Shown: piece by piece, positions 26,385 to 35,639 of the stretch
Layout: every line of letters begins with the position of its first letter
Numbering within the stretch: the stretch's first letter is position 1
DNA from: Alphaproteobacteria bacterium
Lineage (GTDB): Bacteria; Pseudomonadota; Alphaproteobacteria; Rs-D84
Direction of reading: 5' to 3'
DNA: 64,000 nt
NCBI GenBank assembly: GCA_017502865.1
Contig: JAFVUD010000004.1
Span: 1-64,000 of the forward strand
Position numbers and translations under genes: made by a program
Notes under the pieces: generated by a model
What the model saw: the letters and a program-made list of their open reading frames with translations, nothing else
What the model was told of the DNA's origin: nothing
Database searches by the model: none

Positions 26385-26408
26385 GAAAGTCCATAAGGGG
26401 GCAAGCTT

Positions 26409-27977
26409 ATGGCAAAGTATATATTTATTACCGGTGGTGTAGTTTCCAGTTTAGGCAAGGGCGTCGCAGCGGCAGGTTGTGGCGCCCTTCTTCAATCCAG
26501 GGGGTACACCGTTCATGCACGAAAATTCGATCCATATTTAAACATAGACCCAGGCACTATGTCACCGTTTCAACACGGCGAAGTGTACGTGACCAATGAC
26601 GGGTACGAAACAGATTTGGATTTAGGATACTATGAAAGATTTCTGGGGGCAAAACTGACACGAAATGATTCTGTGTCGGGTGGGCGTATTTACTGGGACG
26701 TGTTAAACGCAGAAAGACGTGGCGATTATCTGGGCGGAACGGTGCAGATGATTCCACACGTTTCTAATCGAATCAAAGAATACATTGGGGCACCCATTGA
26801 CACAGACTTTGTAGTGTGTGAAATCGGCGGTACCGTTGGCGATATCGAAGGCAAGATATTCTTGGAATCTATTCGACAATTCGCCAATCAGGTTGGACGC
26901 AGAAATGTTATGTTTGTGCATTTAACACTGGCACCATATCTGGAAAAGTCGGGCGAATTAAAAACCAAACCAACCCAGATGTCTGTGCGACAGTTGCTGG
27001 AAAATGGAATTCAGGCAGATATGTTAATTGTGCGTACACCACGTATGCTGACCGCAGACGAACGGGGTAAAATTGGCATGTTCTGTAATTTGCCGGCAAA
27101 AAATGTTATCAGTGGGATCGATGTAGATAATATCTATAAAATTCCGTTGGCGTACGAAGCACAACATGTGTTCGATATTATCGCAGAACATTTTGGGTTG
27201 CCAAATGCATCGGGGAATATGGAACGATTCCAGAAAATTGAAAACTATCTGGGGGCGGACATTCCAACCGTCAACATCGGGGTTGTGGGTAAATACTTTG
27301 ATGTGCCAGATGCGTACAAATCTTTGAACGAAGCGTTATTCCACGCAGGAATTCAAAACAATGTGCATGTCAAAATTCACAAGATAAATGCCGAAGATTT
27401 TACACCAGATGCATGCAATGGAATGCATGGAATACTGGTACCGGGCGGGTTCGGCACACGTGGGGTCGAAGGTAAAATTGCCGCCGCCAGGTTTGCACGT
27501 GAAAACAATGTGCCATACATGGGAATTTGTCTGGGGATGCAGGTGGCAGTTATAGAATTCGCACGCAATGTGTTGGGAATTGAAAATGCAAATTCAACTG
27601 AATTTGATAAAAACTGTACACCGATTGTAGATATTATGCCCGACCACGATGCGGCGGATATGGGTGGCACGTTGCGATTGGGGGCATATCCATGTGAAAT
27701 CAAACCAGGCACACGGGCAGAACAGATTTGGGGCACAAATAAAATTTCTGAACGGCATCGTCACAGATACGAAGTTGATGTCAAGTGGGCCGATAAATTT
27801 GCCCAGGCAGGAATGGTTGTATCGGGAATCAGTCCAGACGGACGATTACCGGAAATTGTTGAAATACCATCACATCCGTTCTTTGTTGCAGGGCAATTTC
27901 ATCCGGAATTTCAATCCAGCCCGTATTCGGGTCACCCGATGTTCAATGCGTTCATTGCCGCAGCGGCAAAGCATTAA
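26409..27977 (+). CDS. pyrG: CTP synthase
   Basis: PyrG converts UTP to CTP with ATP and glutamine. The 522 residues hold the N-terminal amidoligase domain (KYIFITGGVVSSLGKG at 3-18). The C-terminal class-I glutamine amidotransferase domain has the nucleophile Cys374 in GICLGMQ and the His498/Glu500 pair in FHPEF. Length is slightly short but complete. It stands alone with its own promoter and terminator. Confidence 0.98.
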   Translation: MAKYIFITGGVVSSLGKGVAAAGCGALLQSRGYTVHARKFDPYLNIDPGTMSPFQHGEVYVTNDGYETDLDLGYYERFLGAKLTRNDSVSGGRIYWDVLNAERRGDYLGGTVQMIPHVSNRIKEYIGAPIDTDFVVCEIGGTVGDIEGKIFLESIRQFANQVGRRNVMFVHLTLAPYLEKSGELKTKPTQMSVRQLLENGIQADMLIVRTPRMLTADERGKIGMFCNLPAKNVISGIDVDNIYKIPLAYEAQHVFDIIAEHFGLPNASGNMERFQKIENYLGADIPTVNIGVVGKYFDVPDAYKSLNEALFHAGIQNNVHVKIHKINAEDFTPDACNGMHGILVPGGFGTRGVEGKIAAARFARENNVPYMGICLGMQVAVIEFARNVLGIENANSTEFDKNCTPIVDIMPDHDAADMGGTLRLGAYPCEIKPGTRAEQIWGTNKISERHRHRYEVDVKWADKFAQAGMVVSGISPDGRLPEIVEIPSHPFFVAGQFHPEFQSSPYSGHPMFNAFIAAAAKH

Positions 27978-27982
27978 ATAAC

Positions 27983-28010
27983 AAAACCGCCCAAACGGGC
28001 GGTTTTTATT
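27983..28010. terminator. Terminator shared by pyrG and the RNHCP gene
   Basis: AACCGCCC and GGGCGGTT around AAAC, with a T-run, between convergent stops. Confidence 0.8.
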
Positions 28011-28320
28011 TCCCAAAAATAAAATCTGGATTTCTGGACAGTTCGATTATAGCGTCCATGTTATCTGCATCTGTGGTGCGTTGACGTTTTTCTTTGCCAC
28101 AGATTTCGCAACGGTGGGTGATTATAAAACGTGCACCATCCGCCACAACAGATATTGGTTTCATCATACCGCCACAGGTCGCCGCACGGTCGCCCGGATT
28201 ATTATCGACATGGCGTGACCACAGGCAATGTGGGCAATGGTTTGTATAACCATTACCATGAACAACTGTGCCACAATGGGCACAGTTAAAATCTTCGATT
28301 GTTTTGGTAAAACCTTTCAT
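28006..28320 (-). CDS. RNHCP-domain zinc-ribbon protein
   Basis: The 104-residue protein contains two Cys pairs in the first half (CAHC, CPHC), the RNHCP-like core NHCPHCLWSRHVDNNPGDRA and a later CEICG motif near residue 80, so it probably binds two zinc ions. The family is widespread but functionally unassigned; RNA binding has been suggested from its fold type. Its start shares a base with the gapR stop, indicating an operon. Confidence 0.85.
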   Translation of the reverse strand: MKGFTKTIEDFNCAHCGTVVHGNGYTNHCPHCLWSRHVDNNPGDRAATCGGMMKPISVVADGARFIITHRCEICGKEKRQRTTDADNMDAIIELSRNPDFIFGK

Positions 28321-28568
28321 TACAGTCCCAATGCGTTGCGGTACATCTGGGTTAATTCATCGGCTTCGTCCAGTTCATCTGGGTCCAATTTACGCAGACG
28401 TATCATTTGGCGGATATATTTAGGGTCAAACCCAGCCGATTTTGCTTCGCTGTAGATTTCTTTGATGTCGGCGGCGATTGCGGCGGTATCTTCGTTTAAT
28501 TTTTCAATTCTTTCGATAATGCTGACCAACTGCTGGTTATCGATTGCACCATGATTTGCTTGTTTCAT
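28320..28568 (-). CDS. gapR: GapR-family nucleoid protein (DUF2312)
   Basis: GapR encircles overtwisted DNA ahead of replication and transcription forks and stimulates topoisomerases in Caulobacter. The 82-residue sequence shows the family pattern: an N-terminal heptad helix (LVSIIERIEKLNEDTAAIAA) followed by DIKEIYSEAKSAGFDPKYIR and LRKLDPDEL. This family is a marker of Alphaproteobacteria and so supports the host assignment. It is divergent from pyk across an 18-bp palindrome. Confidence 0.93.
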   Translation of the reverse strand: MKQANHGAIDNQQLVSIIERIEKLNEDTAAIAADIKEIYSEAKSAGFDPKYIRQMIRLRKLDPDELDEADELTQMYRNALGL

Positions 28569-28597
28569 TGATGTTTTCCCCTTGTTTATTCCAAGAC

Positions 28598-28615
28598 TTT
28601 ATGATATATCATAAA
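28598..28615. promoter_or_regulatory. Perfect 18-bp palindrome between gapR and pyk
   Basis: TTTATGATATATCATAAA is an uninterrupted inverted repeat in the 87-base divergent spacer, 29 bases from gapR and 40 from pyk. It contains -10-like sequence on both strands, so a dimeric repressor bound here could control both genes. The binding protein is unknown. Confidence 0.5.
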
Positions 28616-28655
28616 ACGAAAAAATCAAGAAAAACAAAAACAACAATATCGGGGT

Positions 28656-30032
28656 ATGGATATGAATAAATATACTAAAATTACAGCATCTATTGGTCCA
28701 AATTGCGAAGACCGCGAAGTTTTAACACGTATGATTTCAGCCGGTGTAAATATGTGCCGACTGAATTTCAGCCATGACACAGGCGATGTCCAGGGACATA
28801 AAATCGATTTAATTCGTGAAATATCCACAGAATTAAACACACCTGTGGCGGTTATGATTGACCTGCAGGGGCCAAAGCATCGTATCGGTAATTTCGCAAC
28901 AGAAGATAAATACCCACTGGAAATCGGCCAGAAGTTTGTTTTTGATAACGACCCAACCCCAGGCGACAGCACACGTGTACAGTTGCCAGACGAAGACGTT
29001 TTGAAATCGTTAAAAGTTGGTGACCGTGTTCTGTTGAATGACGGTAAAATTGAAATGCGTGTTGATGCCATTCTGGATAACGGAATTGAAACAACCGTTA
29101 TGCGTGGGACAGAAATCTGGTCCAGACGTGGGTTTAATTTGCCAGACACAGAAATTGCAACATCTGTGCTGACAGAAAAAGACCGGGCAGATTTGGAATA
29201 TGCAATTACTAAAAATCCAGACTATGTTGCGATTTCTTTTGTTCAAAAACCAGAAGACGTTGCCGAAGTGCGTGATTTCATTACAGAACGCAGTGGGCAT
29301 CCAATTAAAATTATTGCTAAAATCGAACGCCCAAATGCAGTTGAACGTATCACTGATATCGCAGCAGCAGCAGATGGTATTATGATTGCACGTGGCGATT
29401 TGGCGGTAGAGGTTCCGTTCGAAGAAGTGCCGGCTATTTCACGCCACATCATTCGTGAATGTCGCAAAATGAACAAGCCTGTTATCGTAGCGACCCAGAT
29501 GTTGGGCACAATGGTGAACAGCGAATTCCCAACACGTGCAGAAATCACAGACGTTGCGAATGCTGCATATCTGCGTGCGGATTCCACCATGACATCCGAA
29601 GAAACAACAATTGGTATCAATCCGGTCAATGTTATCAATACTATGTACAAAATATTGGCGTATGCAGACAGTGACGCGATTGCTAATCCATACGATTGGT
29701 CACGTGTTGAAAATATTCCTGAAAACGATTGGTCACGTTCGGTTGCATCTATGGCATATTTGAACAAAGCAAACGCAATTGTCGTGTTTGCACGTGACAC
29801 AATTGCAGCGACACAGATTTCATGCCGTAAACCAGATATTCCAGTTATCGCAGTATGTAATGAATCTGTGATTGCGAACCAGTTATGTTTGGCACGTGGC
29901 ATTTTCCCAATTTACGACAATGAATTGTTTGGGATGCGTGATGCATTTAATGCGGCACGCCGTTTCAACATCAATACGGGCAAACTGGTTATCGTTGATG
30001 ATGAAAAAATTAGTTTGCGTACATTGGACTAA
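28656..30032 (+). CDS. pyk: Pyruvate kinase
   Basis: Pyruvate kinase makes ATP and pyruvate from phosphoenolpyruvate in the last glycolytic step. The 458-residue protein has the substrate-binding NMCRLNFSHDTGD, the catalytic-Lys region IIAKIERPNAVERI and the MIARGDLAVEVPFEEV loop. It also has VIVATQML and a C-terminal allosteric-type domain. A second in-frame ATG two codons later is possible. Its presence indicates a working lower glycolysis, so the organism is not as reduced as Rickettsia. Confidence 0.97.
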   Translation: MDMNKYTKITASIGPNCEDREVLTRMISAGVNMCRLNFSHDTGDVQGHKIDLIREISTELNTPVAVMIDLQGPKHRIGNFATEDKYPLEIGQKFVFDNDPTPGDSTRVQLPDEDVLKSLKVGDRVLLNDGKIEMRVDAILDNGIETTVMRGTEIWSRRGFNLPDTEIATSVLTEKDRADLEYAITKNPDYVAISFVQKPEDVAEVRDFITERSGHPIKIIAKIERPNAVERITDIAAAADGIMIARGDLAVEVPFEEVPAISRHIIRECRKMNKPVIVATQMLGTMVNSEFPTRAEITDVANAAYLRADSTMTSEETTIGINPVNVINTMYKILAYADSDAIANPYDWSRVENIPENDWSRSVASMAYLNKANAIVVFARDTIAATQISCRKPDIPVIAVCNESVIANQLCLARGIFPIYDNELFGMRDAFNAARRFNINTGKLVIVDDEKISLRTLD

Positions 30033-30057
30033 ATCCAGAAAAAGCACAAATAAAAAA

Positions 30058-30080
30058 AATGCCCCGATTGGGGCATTTTT
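30058..30080. terminator. Terminator shared by pyk and the RND pump operon
   Basis: ATGCCCC and GGGGCAT around GATT with A-run and T-run flanks, between convergent genes. Confidence 0.8.
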
Positions 30081-30088
30081 CTGTTTGA

Positions 30089-33000
30089 TTATTTACGGCG
30101 CCAGGTTGGCTTCCAATGACGGGCACGTTCTATCAAGAAGAACAATGCAGGTGTCAATGTGAATGTCCAAATCAAACTGGCCAGCATACCACCAATCATA
30201 ACGGCACCCATTGCAACCTTCATACCGTCGATTGACCATAACTGGGGTACCATACCTGCAATAACGGCAATAGATGTCATTAAAACCATGTTCTTTTTAT
30301 CCATCAATTCTTGCCACAGGGTGGTGTATGGATTTTCGCCGGCACTGACACGTTTAATCGTTGGTTCCAGTACCAGAATATTATTATTTACCACCAGACC
30401 AACCAACATAACAAATGCCAACATAGCACCAACGTTCATTGTGGCCCCAGACAAGAACATCATTACAAACACACCAACAAAACTGGTCAAGATTGATGTT
30501 GCGATTGTAAATGGATGTGCCAAAGAATTCAAAATAGCCGCCAACAACATAAATGTCAGGATTGTAGCCAGCAAGAAGGCACGACCAATTTCACGACCAG
30601 ATTCAGCCTGGGTATCAGACATACCACCAAATTCTGTGTAATAACCCGGTGCCCATTCCATTTTATCCAATTCGTTTTGAATCTTGGTTTGAACCGGACC
30701 CATGGTTGATTTACCGATATTAATGTCGATTTCAGTATATCTGTTTTTGTTTTTGCGGCGAATGTCTGGGGTAGAACGTTCCATTTTAATTTCACCCAAC
30801 GATGATAATGGAACCATACCTTTTTGTGAATTTACATAGACATTGTCAAACAGTGCCGCGTTTTTGAATGGTTTTGCAAATTCCAAAATGATTGGATATT
30901 CTTCGCCATTTTCTTTGTATTTGTAGTCATCGTTTCCATACAGGGCGGTACGCAATGTTGTACCGGCGTATGAATTTTGAACGCCCCAGAAACTCATTTG
31001 TTCGGTATTTGGAACAAATTGTGTTTCCATGGCCGGCAACTGTTGTGCACGCACGGCCGATTGCACTTCGGGGATACGGTTTACAATATCGATGATTTTG
31101 TCTGCGTATTCTTCACGAATTTCATCGTTATCGCCATACACATTCAATACCAAGTCCGATGAAATGCCCGTTGACATCGCTTCGCCGGCACGGATTTGGA
31201 TTTCTGCATCTGCGATATCCGATATTGCAGGCAACATTTTCTGGGCCAAAATTTTGTCTGAATCACGACGTTCAGATGCGTCAACCAATTCGATGGTGAC
31301 GGTAATGTTCTGCAAACCACGTTCACCAATTTTAACAGTGGTTGATTTTACCGCATCAAATTTGTGCAGACGTTCTTCGATTTGGGTCGCAATAGATTCA
31401 GACTTTTCATATGTGGACCCCATTGGTGCACGTGCAGTCACAGTGATTTCGTTTGCGTCTGTGGATGGCGAAAATTCATTTCCAACAAATTTCATCAGCA
31501 TTGTTGATGCAATAAATACTGCAACCGCAATACCAACAACACGCCATGGGTGTGAATGCTGGTAATCATACCAACGACGCAGACCACCGTTGACAGCCGC
31601 CGTTGCTTCGGCCTTGGCCGGGGTGGCAGCAGATTTGCGGGCACGCTTTCTGTCGGTCAGGCGCAGGAATTTCGCAATCATCATTGGGGTCAATGTGAAC
31701 GAGAACAGCAATGACAGCAATGTCAAATACACAACGGTCATACCAAACTGAACCATAAATTGACCAACGATACCGCCCATAAATGCCAATGGCAAGAACA
31801 CCACTACGTTTGTACCAACACCCGCCAATACAGAAACGGCAACTTTTTTAGTACCGTCAATGGCGGCATCTTCGGGGTCTTTGCCGGCACGCATTTCTTG
31901 CAGGGCAGATTCAATCAAAATAATCGCATTTGATACCAGTGTACCCAGTGCAGATGAATATGCCAACAATGTCAATGCGTTGATGGTAAATCCAGAACCG
32001 TCCATCATAAAGAAGCCTGCAATCAAAGATGCAGGAATAACGACACCTGCGATGACGGTTGAACGCCAGTTGCGTGTAAATACCAACAACACCAACACAG
32101 TCAGCAGAACACCCAAGATAATGCCGTTGATAGTGCTGTTGGTTTCGTCGGCAACCGCAATGGAAGAGTCCGCAGCAATCAACATTTCTGCATCTGGGAA
32201 ACGTGATTTCAAATCGTTCTGCAATGCAGGCATTTTTTCACGCAATGCATTCGAAATGTTAATCGCATTACCGTCTGATGATTTTACAACAGATGCAACA
32301 ACAACGTTTTCGCCATTATAACGTGCACCGTTTTCAATATCACGGGCGGCATCTGTAATTGTTGCAATTTCAGATAATTTAAATCTGTCACCTTCGACGG
32401 TGGTCAATTGCAGGTTTGCTATTTCATCAACAGATGCAAATTCACCAATAAAACGAACGTTCGATGAAGACTGGCTGGTTTCGATTTTACCCCCAGGAAC
32501 GTTCAAATTATGTGCACCCATTGCTGCAACGATATCCATGACTGTCACACCGTGGGCCGCCATAGAATCTGGGTTCATGGCAACACGAATTGCACGTTCA
32601 CGGCCACCGAAAACAGACACACTGGCCACGCCGGGAATGGCGGTGATTTTGTTGGACAGAACATCATCTACGTATTCTTCGACATCACGGGCATCGGCAC
32701 CACGGATAACAATATCCATAACGGATTCCTGTAATGGGTTCAATTTTTCAACAACAGGGTTATCCATGTCGTCTGGGAATTCCGAAATCAGTGCGTCCAG
32801 TTTTGTTTTTACTTCGGATGCTTTGTCGTTTACATTTACGCCCAAATTAAATTCAGCCATTACAAAACCGCTGTTTTCATAGCCGTATGATGTAATGTTT
32901 TTTAATTCAGATACTTCGGATATGGCATCTTCGGCACGTTTGATAATCTGGGATTCGATTTCTTCGGGTGATGCACCTGGATATACGAATGTCGCCGTTA

Positions 33001-33127
33001 CCATTGGAAAATCCAACGCAGGTGTGCGTTCGATGTTCATATTTGGAAATGATACAAAACCCAATACAACCCACAACAATACAAACATTAATGTGGTAAT
33101 TGGTCTGCGTACGAAAAATTTCAGCAT
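30089..33127 (-). CDS. RND efflux permease (HAE1-type) with altered proton-relay residues
   Basis: RND permeases export drugs or lipids through a trimer that works with an adaptor and a TolC channel. The 1012 residues have the duplicated six-helix layout, two large periplasmic loops and the N-terminal FVRRPITTLM start. In helix 4 the normal G-x-x-x-DD motif reads LGTLVSNAIILIESA, so the two proton-carrying Asp are Ser399 and Asn400. In helix 10 the usual Lys position is within VVNNN (about 913-916), a change seen in other members. Otherwise the protein appears intact. It is the last gene of marR-tolC-adaptor-permease. Confidence 0.93.
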   Translation of the reverse strand: MLKFFVRRPITTLMFVLLWVVLGFVSFPNMNIERTPALDFPMVTATFVYPGASPEEIESQIIKRAEDAISEVSELKNITSYGYENSGFVMAEFNLGVNVNDKASEVKTKLDALISEFPDDMDNPVVEKLNPLQESVMDIVIRGADARDVEEYVDDVLSNKITAIPGVASVSVFGGRERAIRVAMNPDSMAAHGVTVMDIVAAMGAHNLNVPGGKIETSQSSSNVRFIGEFASVDEIANLQLTTVEGDRFKLSEIATITDAARDIENGARYNGENVVVASVVKSSDGNAINISNALREKMPALQNDLKSRFPDAEMLIAADSSIAVADETNSTINGIILGVLLTVLVLLVFTRNWRSTVIAGVVIPASLIAGFFMMDGSGFTINALTLLAYSSALGTLVSNAIILIESALQEMRAGKDPEDAAIDGTKKVAVSVLAGVGTNVVVFLPLAFMGGIVGQFMVQFGMTVVYLTLLSLLFSFTLTPMMIAKFLRLTDRKRARKSAATPAKAEATAAVNGGLRRWYDYQHSHPWRVVGIAVAVFIASTMLMKFVGNEFSPSTDANEITVTARAPMGSTYEKSESIATQIEERLHKFDAVKSTTVKIGERGLQNITVTIELVDASERRDSDKILAQKMLPAISDIADAEIQIRAGEAMSTGISSDLVLNVYGDNDEIREEYADKIIDIVNRIPEVQSAVRAQQLPAMETQFVPNTEQMSFWGVQNSYAGTTLRTALYGNDDYKYKENGEEYPIILEFAKPFKNAALFDNVYVNSQKGMVPLSSLGEIKMERSTPDIRRKNKNRYTEIDINIGKSTMGPVQTKIQNELDKMEWAPGYYTEFGGMSDTQAESGREIGRAFLLATILTFMLLAAILNSLAHPFTIATSILTSFVGVFVMMFLSGATMNVGAMLAFVMLVGLVVNNNILVLEPTIKRVSAGENPYTTLWQELMDKKNMVLMTSIAVIAGMVPQLWSIDGMKVAMGAVMIGGMLASLIWTFTLTPALFFLIERARHWKPTWRRK

Positions 33128-33151
33128 GTTGTTTCCCCTTTACCTTGGCTG

Positions 33152-33760
33152 TTATTCTTTGATTTGGACTTTGTCGCCGGCGTTCACAGTGGTTAAAATA
33201 ACCATGTCGCCATCGTTCAAACCAGATGTGATGTATGCGGTTTCAGAATCTTGACGGGTAATGGTCACATTGCGTGCAACCGCAACACCATTTTCGACCA
33301 CCATTACAGAATCGTTCGCCACAGCATACAATGGAATAAAATAACCACGACCGTTGAATTCTGCAAAATGCAGGCCATCGCCAACGCCAGTGGTGCGGAC
33401 AACATACATCCCAGAATCATAATCCAGGCCAGATGACACAGAAACAATTTTGCCATTGCCCAGTTTCTGGCCGGCACGTAATTTTGATGCACGGGCACCG
33501 GTGACATATGCACGATTGTTTTGAACCGCCAATGGTTCGTATAAAACACCATCTTTCTGCTTTGCTGTGACAACTTCGATTGGGGCACCACGATCGGCAG
33601 CAACACGTGATGCATTAAATACAAAACGTGAATTTTCTGCCGCCACAGATGCAAAGCGGAACGCAACCCAGCCAATCAACAATACCGCCAATGCGATATA
33701 TAAGAACCGTTTGAATTTTTGTGTTTGCATAGTTTCTTGTATTTTTTCCATTTTATTCAC
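33152..33760 (-). CDS. Minimal RND periplasmic adaptor (membrane-fusion) protein
   Basis: Adaptors normally have 350-400 residues with a lipoyl domain and an alpha-helical hairpin that meets TolC. This one has only 202. A membrane anchor (about 20-40) is followed by a short beta region (RAYVTGARASKLRAGQKLGN) and then beta-barrel and membrane-proximal parts ending SGLNDGDMVILTTVNAGDKV. The helical hairpin is missing entirely. The frame is flanked tightly (tolC stop overlaps its start by 8 bases; permease 24 bases on) and shows no frameshift, so it looks like a stable reduced form. Confidence 0.8.
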   Translation of the reverse strand: MNKMEKIQETMQTQKFKRFLYIALAVLLIGWVAFRFASVAAENSRFVFNASRVAADRGAPIEVVTAKQKDGVLYEPLAVQNNRAYVTGARASKLRAGQKLGNGKIVSVSSGLDYDSGMYVVRTTGVGDGLHFAEFNGRGYFIPLYAVANDSVMVVENGVAVARNVTITRQDSETAYITSGLNDGDMVILTTVNAGDKVQIKE

Positions 33761-35084
33761 CCAACTTTTTCACCGCTTGTTCAGACATCAATATATTAAA
33801 TTTAGTGTTCAGCAATGCCATATCCAATTGATATAAACCCGCCGATACATCCGCCAATTCAACCGCAGACGTTTGTCCAGATGCAAAACGGTTCTGGGAC
33901 AATTCGTATGTTTTAGCGGCTAAATCACGGGCTTTGGTCAATGTGGCCAAATTACCACGCAGACGGTCATATTGACGAACTGCATTATTATACTGTTCTG
34001 TGGTCATCTTTTTTGCCTGGGCCAGGTCTTCACGGGCCGCTTCGGCATTCATGGCATCAACGGTGGCATTTGCACGATTTACACCGCCGGTAAAGATTGG
34101 CACCTGTAATGCCAGACCCCAATATGCAGATTGGCTGCCACTTTTATCAAACATGTGACCGATATCGTCAGACATTGTTGAATATGTGTATGATGCAGTT
34201 GCCGCCAATGTTGGATTGCCGTTTGCACGCTGGGAACGGGCCGAACGTTCATACATTTTTACCTGTTCATCCAGAATTTGCCATTGTGGTGTGGTCTTTA
34301 ATTCACCGGCATTCAAGTCACCAAATGTTGATGGCATTTCATCGGTCAATTTTAATTCTTCGTCAATGTTGATGCCCGCCATAATTTTCAACATTCTGTG
34401 GGCGGTATCACGATTGAATTCTGCATCCGATAAATTAATTTCTTTGGTTGCGATATCAGATTCGATTTTCAGCAGATTACTGCGGTTTGCACGACCGGCA
34501 GATGTCAATTTTTTGCGTGCAGAACGTGCGTTGTTCAAATCATTTTTTGCCAATTCTACAATTTCATCTGTCATTTTAGCAGTCCAATATAATTCGGCCG
34601 CCGCATAGCGTACAGAACGTGCGGTCATTTCACGTGACGCATCCGCCATTTTTACAGCCGATTTTACAGATTTTACCGCATTGCCGATTTTACCAAATGT
34701 GTAAATTGGCTGGGTCAGGGTCAAGCCTGCCTGGAAAATATTATCAGGAATGGTAAAGGATAAAGATTGGTCTTTTAATGTTTCCGAAATCAGTCCGCCC
34801 AGTTCAGGTGGCAATTCAATTTTCTGGGATTCAGATGGATTTTTAACATTTACCATGTTCATATACGATGCAGACCCATCCAGTTTGAACCAACGGTTTG
34901 CATTTACTGCATCCAGTGATGCTTCGGCTTTTTTTACATTAGCATCGGCTTTTTTCAAATCGTGCGATTCTGCCGTGATGCGGGACACTGCATCTGATAA
35001 AGACAAATCTAACGCAAATGCGGGCATCGAAACGATGCCACTGCACAATGCCACCAATACAGATACCATTCTTGATTTATGCAT
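33753..35084 (-). CDS. TolC-family outer-membrane efflux protein
   Basis: TolC-type trimers form the outer-membrane exit duct of efflux pumps. The 443 residues start with a signal peptide (cleaved after AFA) and contain the two-fold repeat of long helices with beta-barrel strands between, for example the stretch before QPIYTFGKIGNAVKS and the matching QVPIFTGGVNRANATVDAM. Length is normal. It overlaps marR by eight bases and the adaptor by eight, a tightly packed operon. Confidence 0.93.
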   Translation of the reverse strand: MHKSRMVSVLVALCSGIVSMPAFALDLSLSDAVSRITAESHDLKKADANVKKAEASLDAVNANRWFKLDGSASYMNMVNVKNPSESQKIELPPELGGLISETLKDQSLSFTIPDNIFQAGLTLTQPIYTFGKIGNAVKSVKSAVKMADASREMTARSVRYAAAELYWTAKMTDEIVELAKNDLNNARSARKKLTSAGRANRSNLLKIESDIATKEINLSDAEFNRDTAHRMLKIMAGINIDEELKLTDEMPSTFGDLNAGELKTTPQWQILDEQVKMYERSARSQRANGNPTLAATASYTYSTMSDDIGHMFDKSGSQSAYWGLALQVPIFTGGVNRANATVDAMNAEAAREDLAQAKKMTTEQYNNAVRQYDRLRGNLATLTKARDLAAKTYELSQNRFASGQTSAVELADVSAGLYQLDMALLNTKFNILMSEQAVKKLGE

Positions 35085-35526
35085 TATTCAACTCCACATT
35101 CTTTAAAACTTCACTTAATGTACGCAGGGCTGCTGTTAAGCGTTCTTCGTCGGCACGGGTGATACCAGAAAACATTTTTTCCATACCAGCCCGGAATAAA
35201 TTCATTGCCTGGGTCGCCAATTCCGCACCAGACGGCGACACGCAATACCATGTGTTGCGACGATCGTCTTCGTCAATTGAACGAATTACCAAACCATCAC
35301 GTTCCAGTTTACGAAATGCAGCACACAAATTCGGTGCAGACACGTGTTCACGGCGGGCAATATCCTTTAATTTTGCACGGCCACCGGTGTGCAAACGTAC
35401 CAAAATTGACATTAACTGGCGTGGATAGCCGGTTGCCTCGACACGATCAAGACGCAATCTGTCCGCCAGTTTATCCAGCGTCCAAATATTGTCTTCCATT
35501 AAACGAACAAATTCCTTGCGTGACAT
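35077..35526 (-). CDS. MarR-family transcriptional regulator
   Basis: A winged-helix repressor that usually releases DNA on binding small aromatic ligands. The 149-residue protein has the recognition-helix region REHVSAPNLCAAFRKLERDG and the wing LVIRSIDEDDRRNTWYCVSP. It is the first gene of the efflux operon and its promoter region carries a 10-bp inverted repeat, so it probably controls the pump and possibly the divergent HD gene. Confidence 0.93.
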   Translation of the reverse strand: MSRKEFVRLMEDNIWTLDKLADRLRLDRVEATGYPRQLMSILVRLHTGGRAKLKDIARREHVSAPNLCAAFRKLERDGLVIRSIDEDDRRNTWYCVSPSGAELATQAMNLFRAGMEKMFSGITRADEERLTAALRTLSEVLKNVELNNA

Positions 35527-35534
35527 TTTTTTCT

Positions 35535-35599
35535 CCTATATAATAGGATTGGTTACAGATTTGTTATAAACTTTAATTATTATATGTTTTAACAAATCT
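35535..35599. promoter_or_regulatory. Candidate MarR operator region
   Basis: AGATTTGTTA (35557-35566) and TAACAAATCT (35590-35599) are perfect inverted arms 23 bases apart, just upstream of marR. A second near-palindrome, CCTATATAATAGG (35535-35547), overlaps the ribosome site. Either could bind the regulator. Confidence 0.5.
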
Positions 35600-35639
35600 T
35601 TTTCAAGTATTATTTTTAATAAAAAGTGATTTTTTCAAA

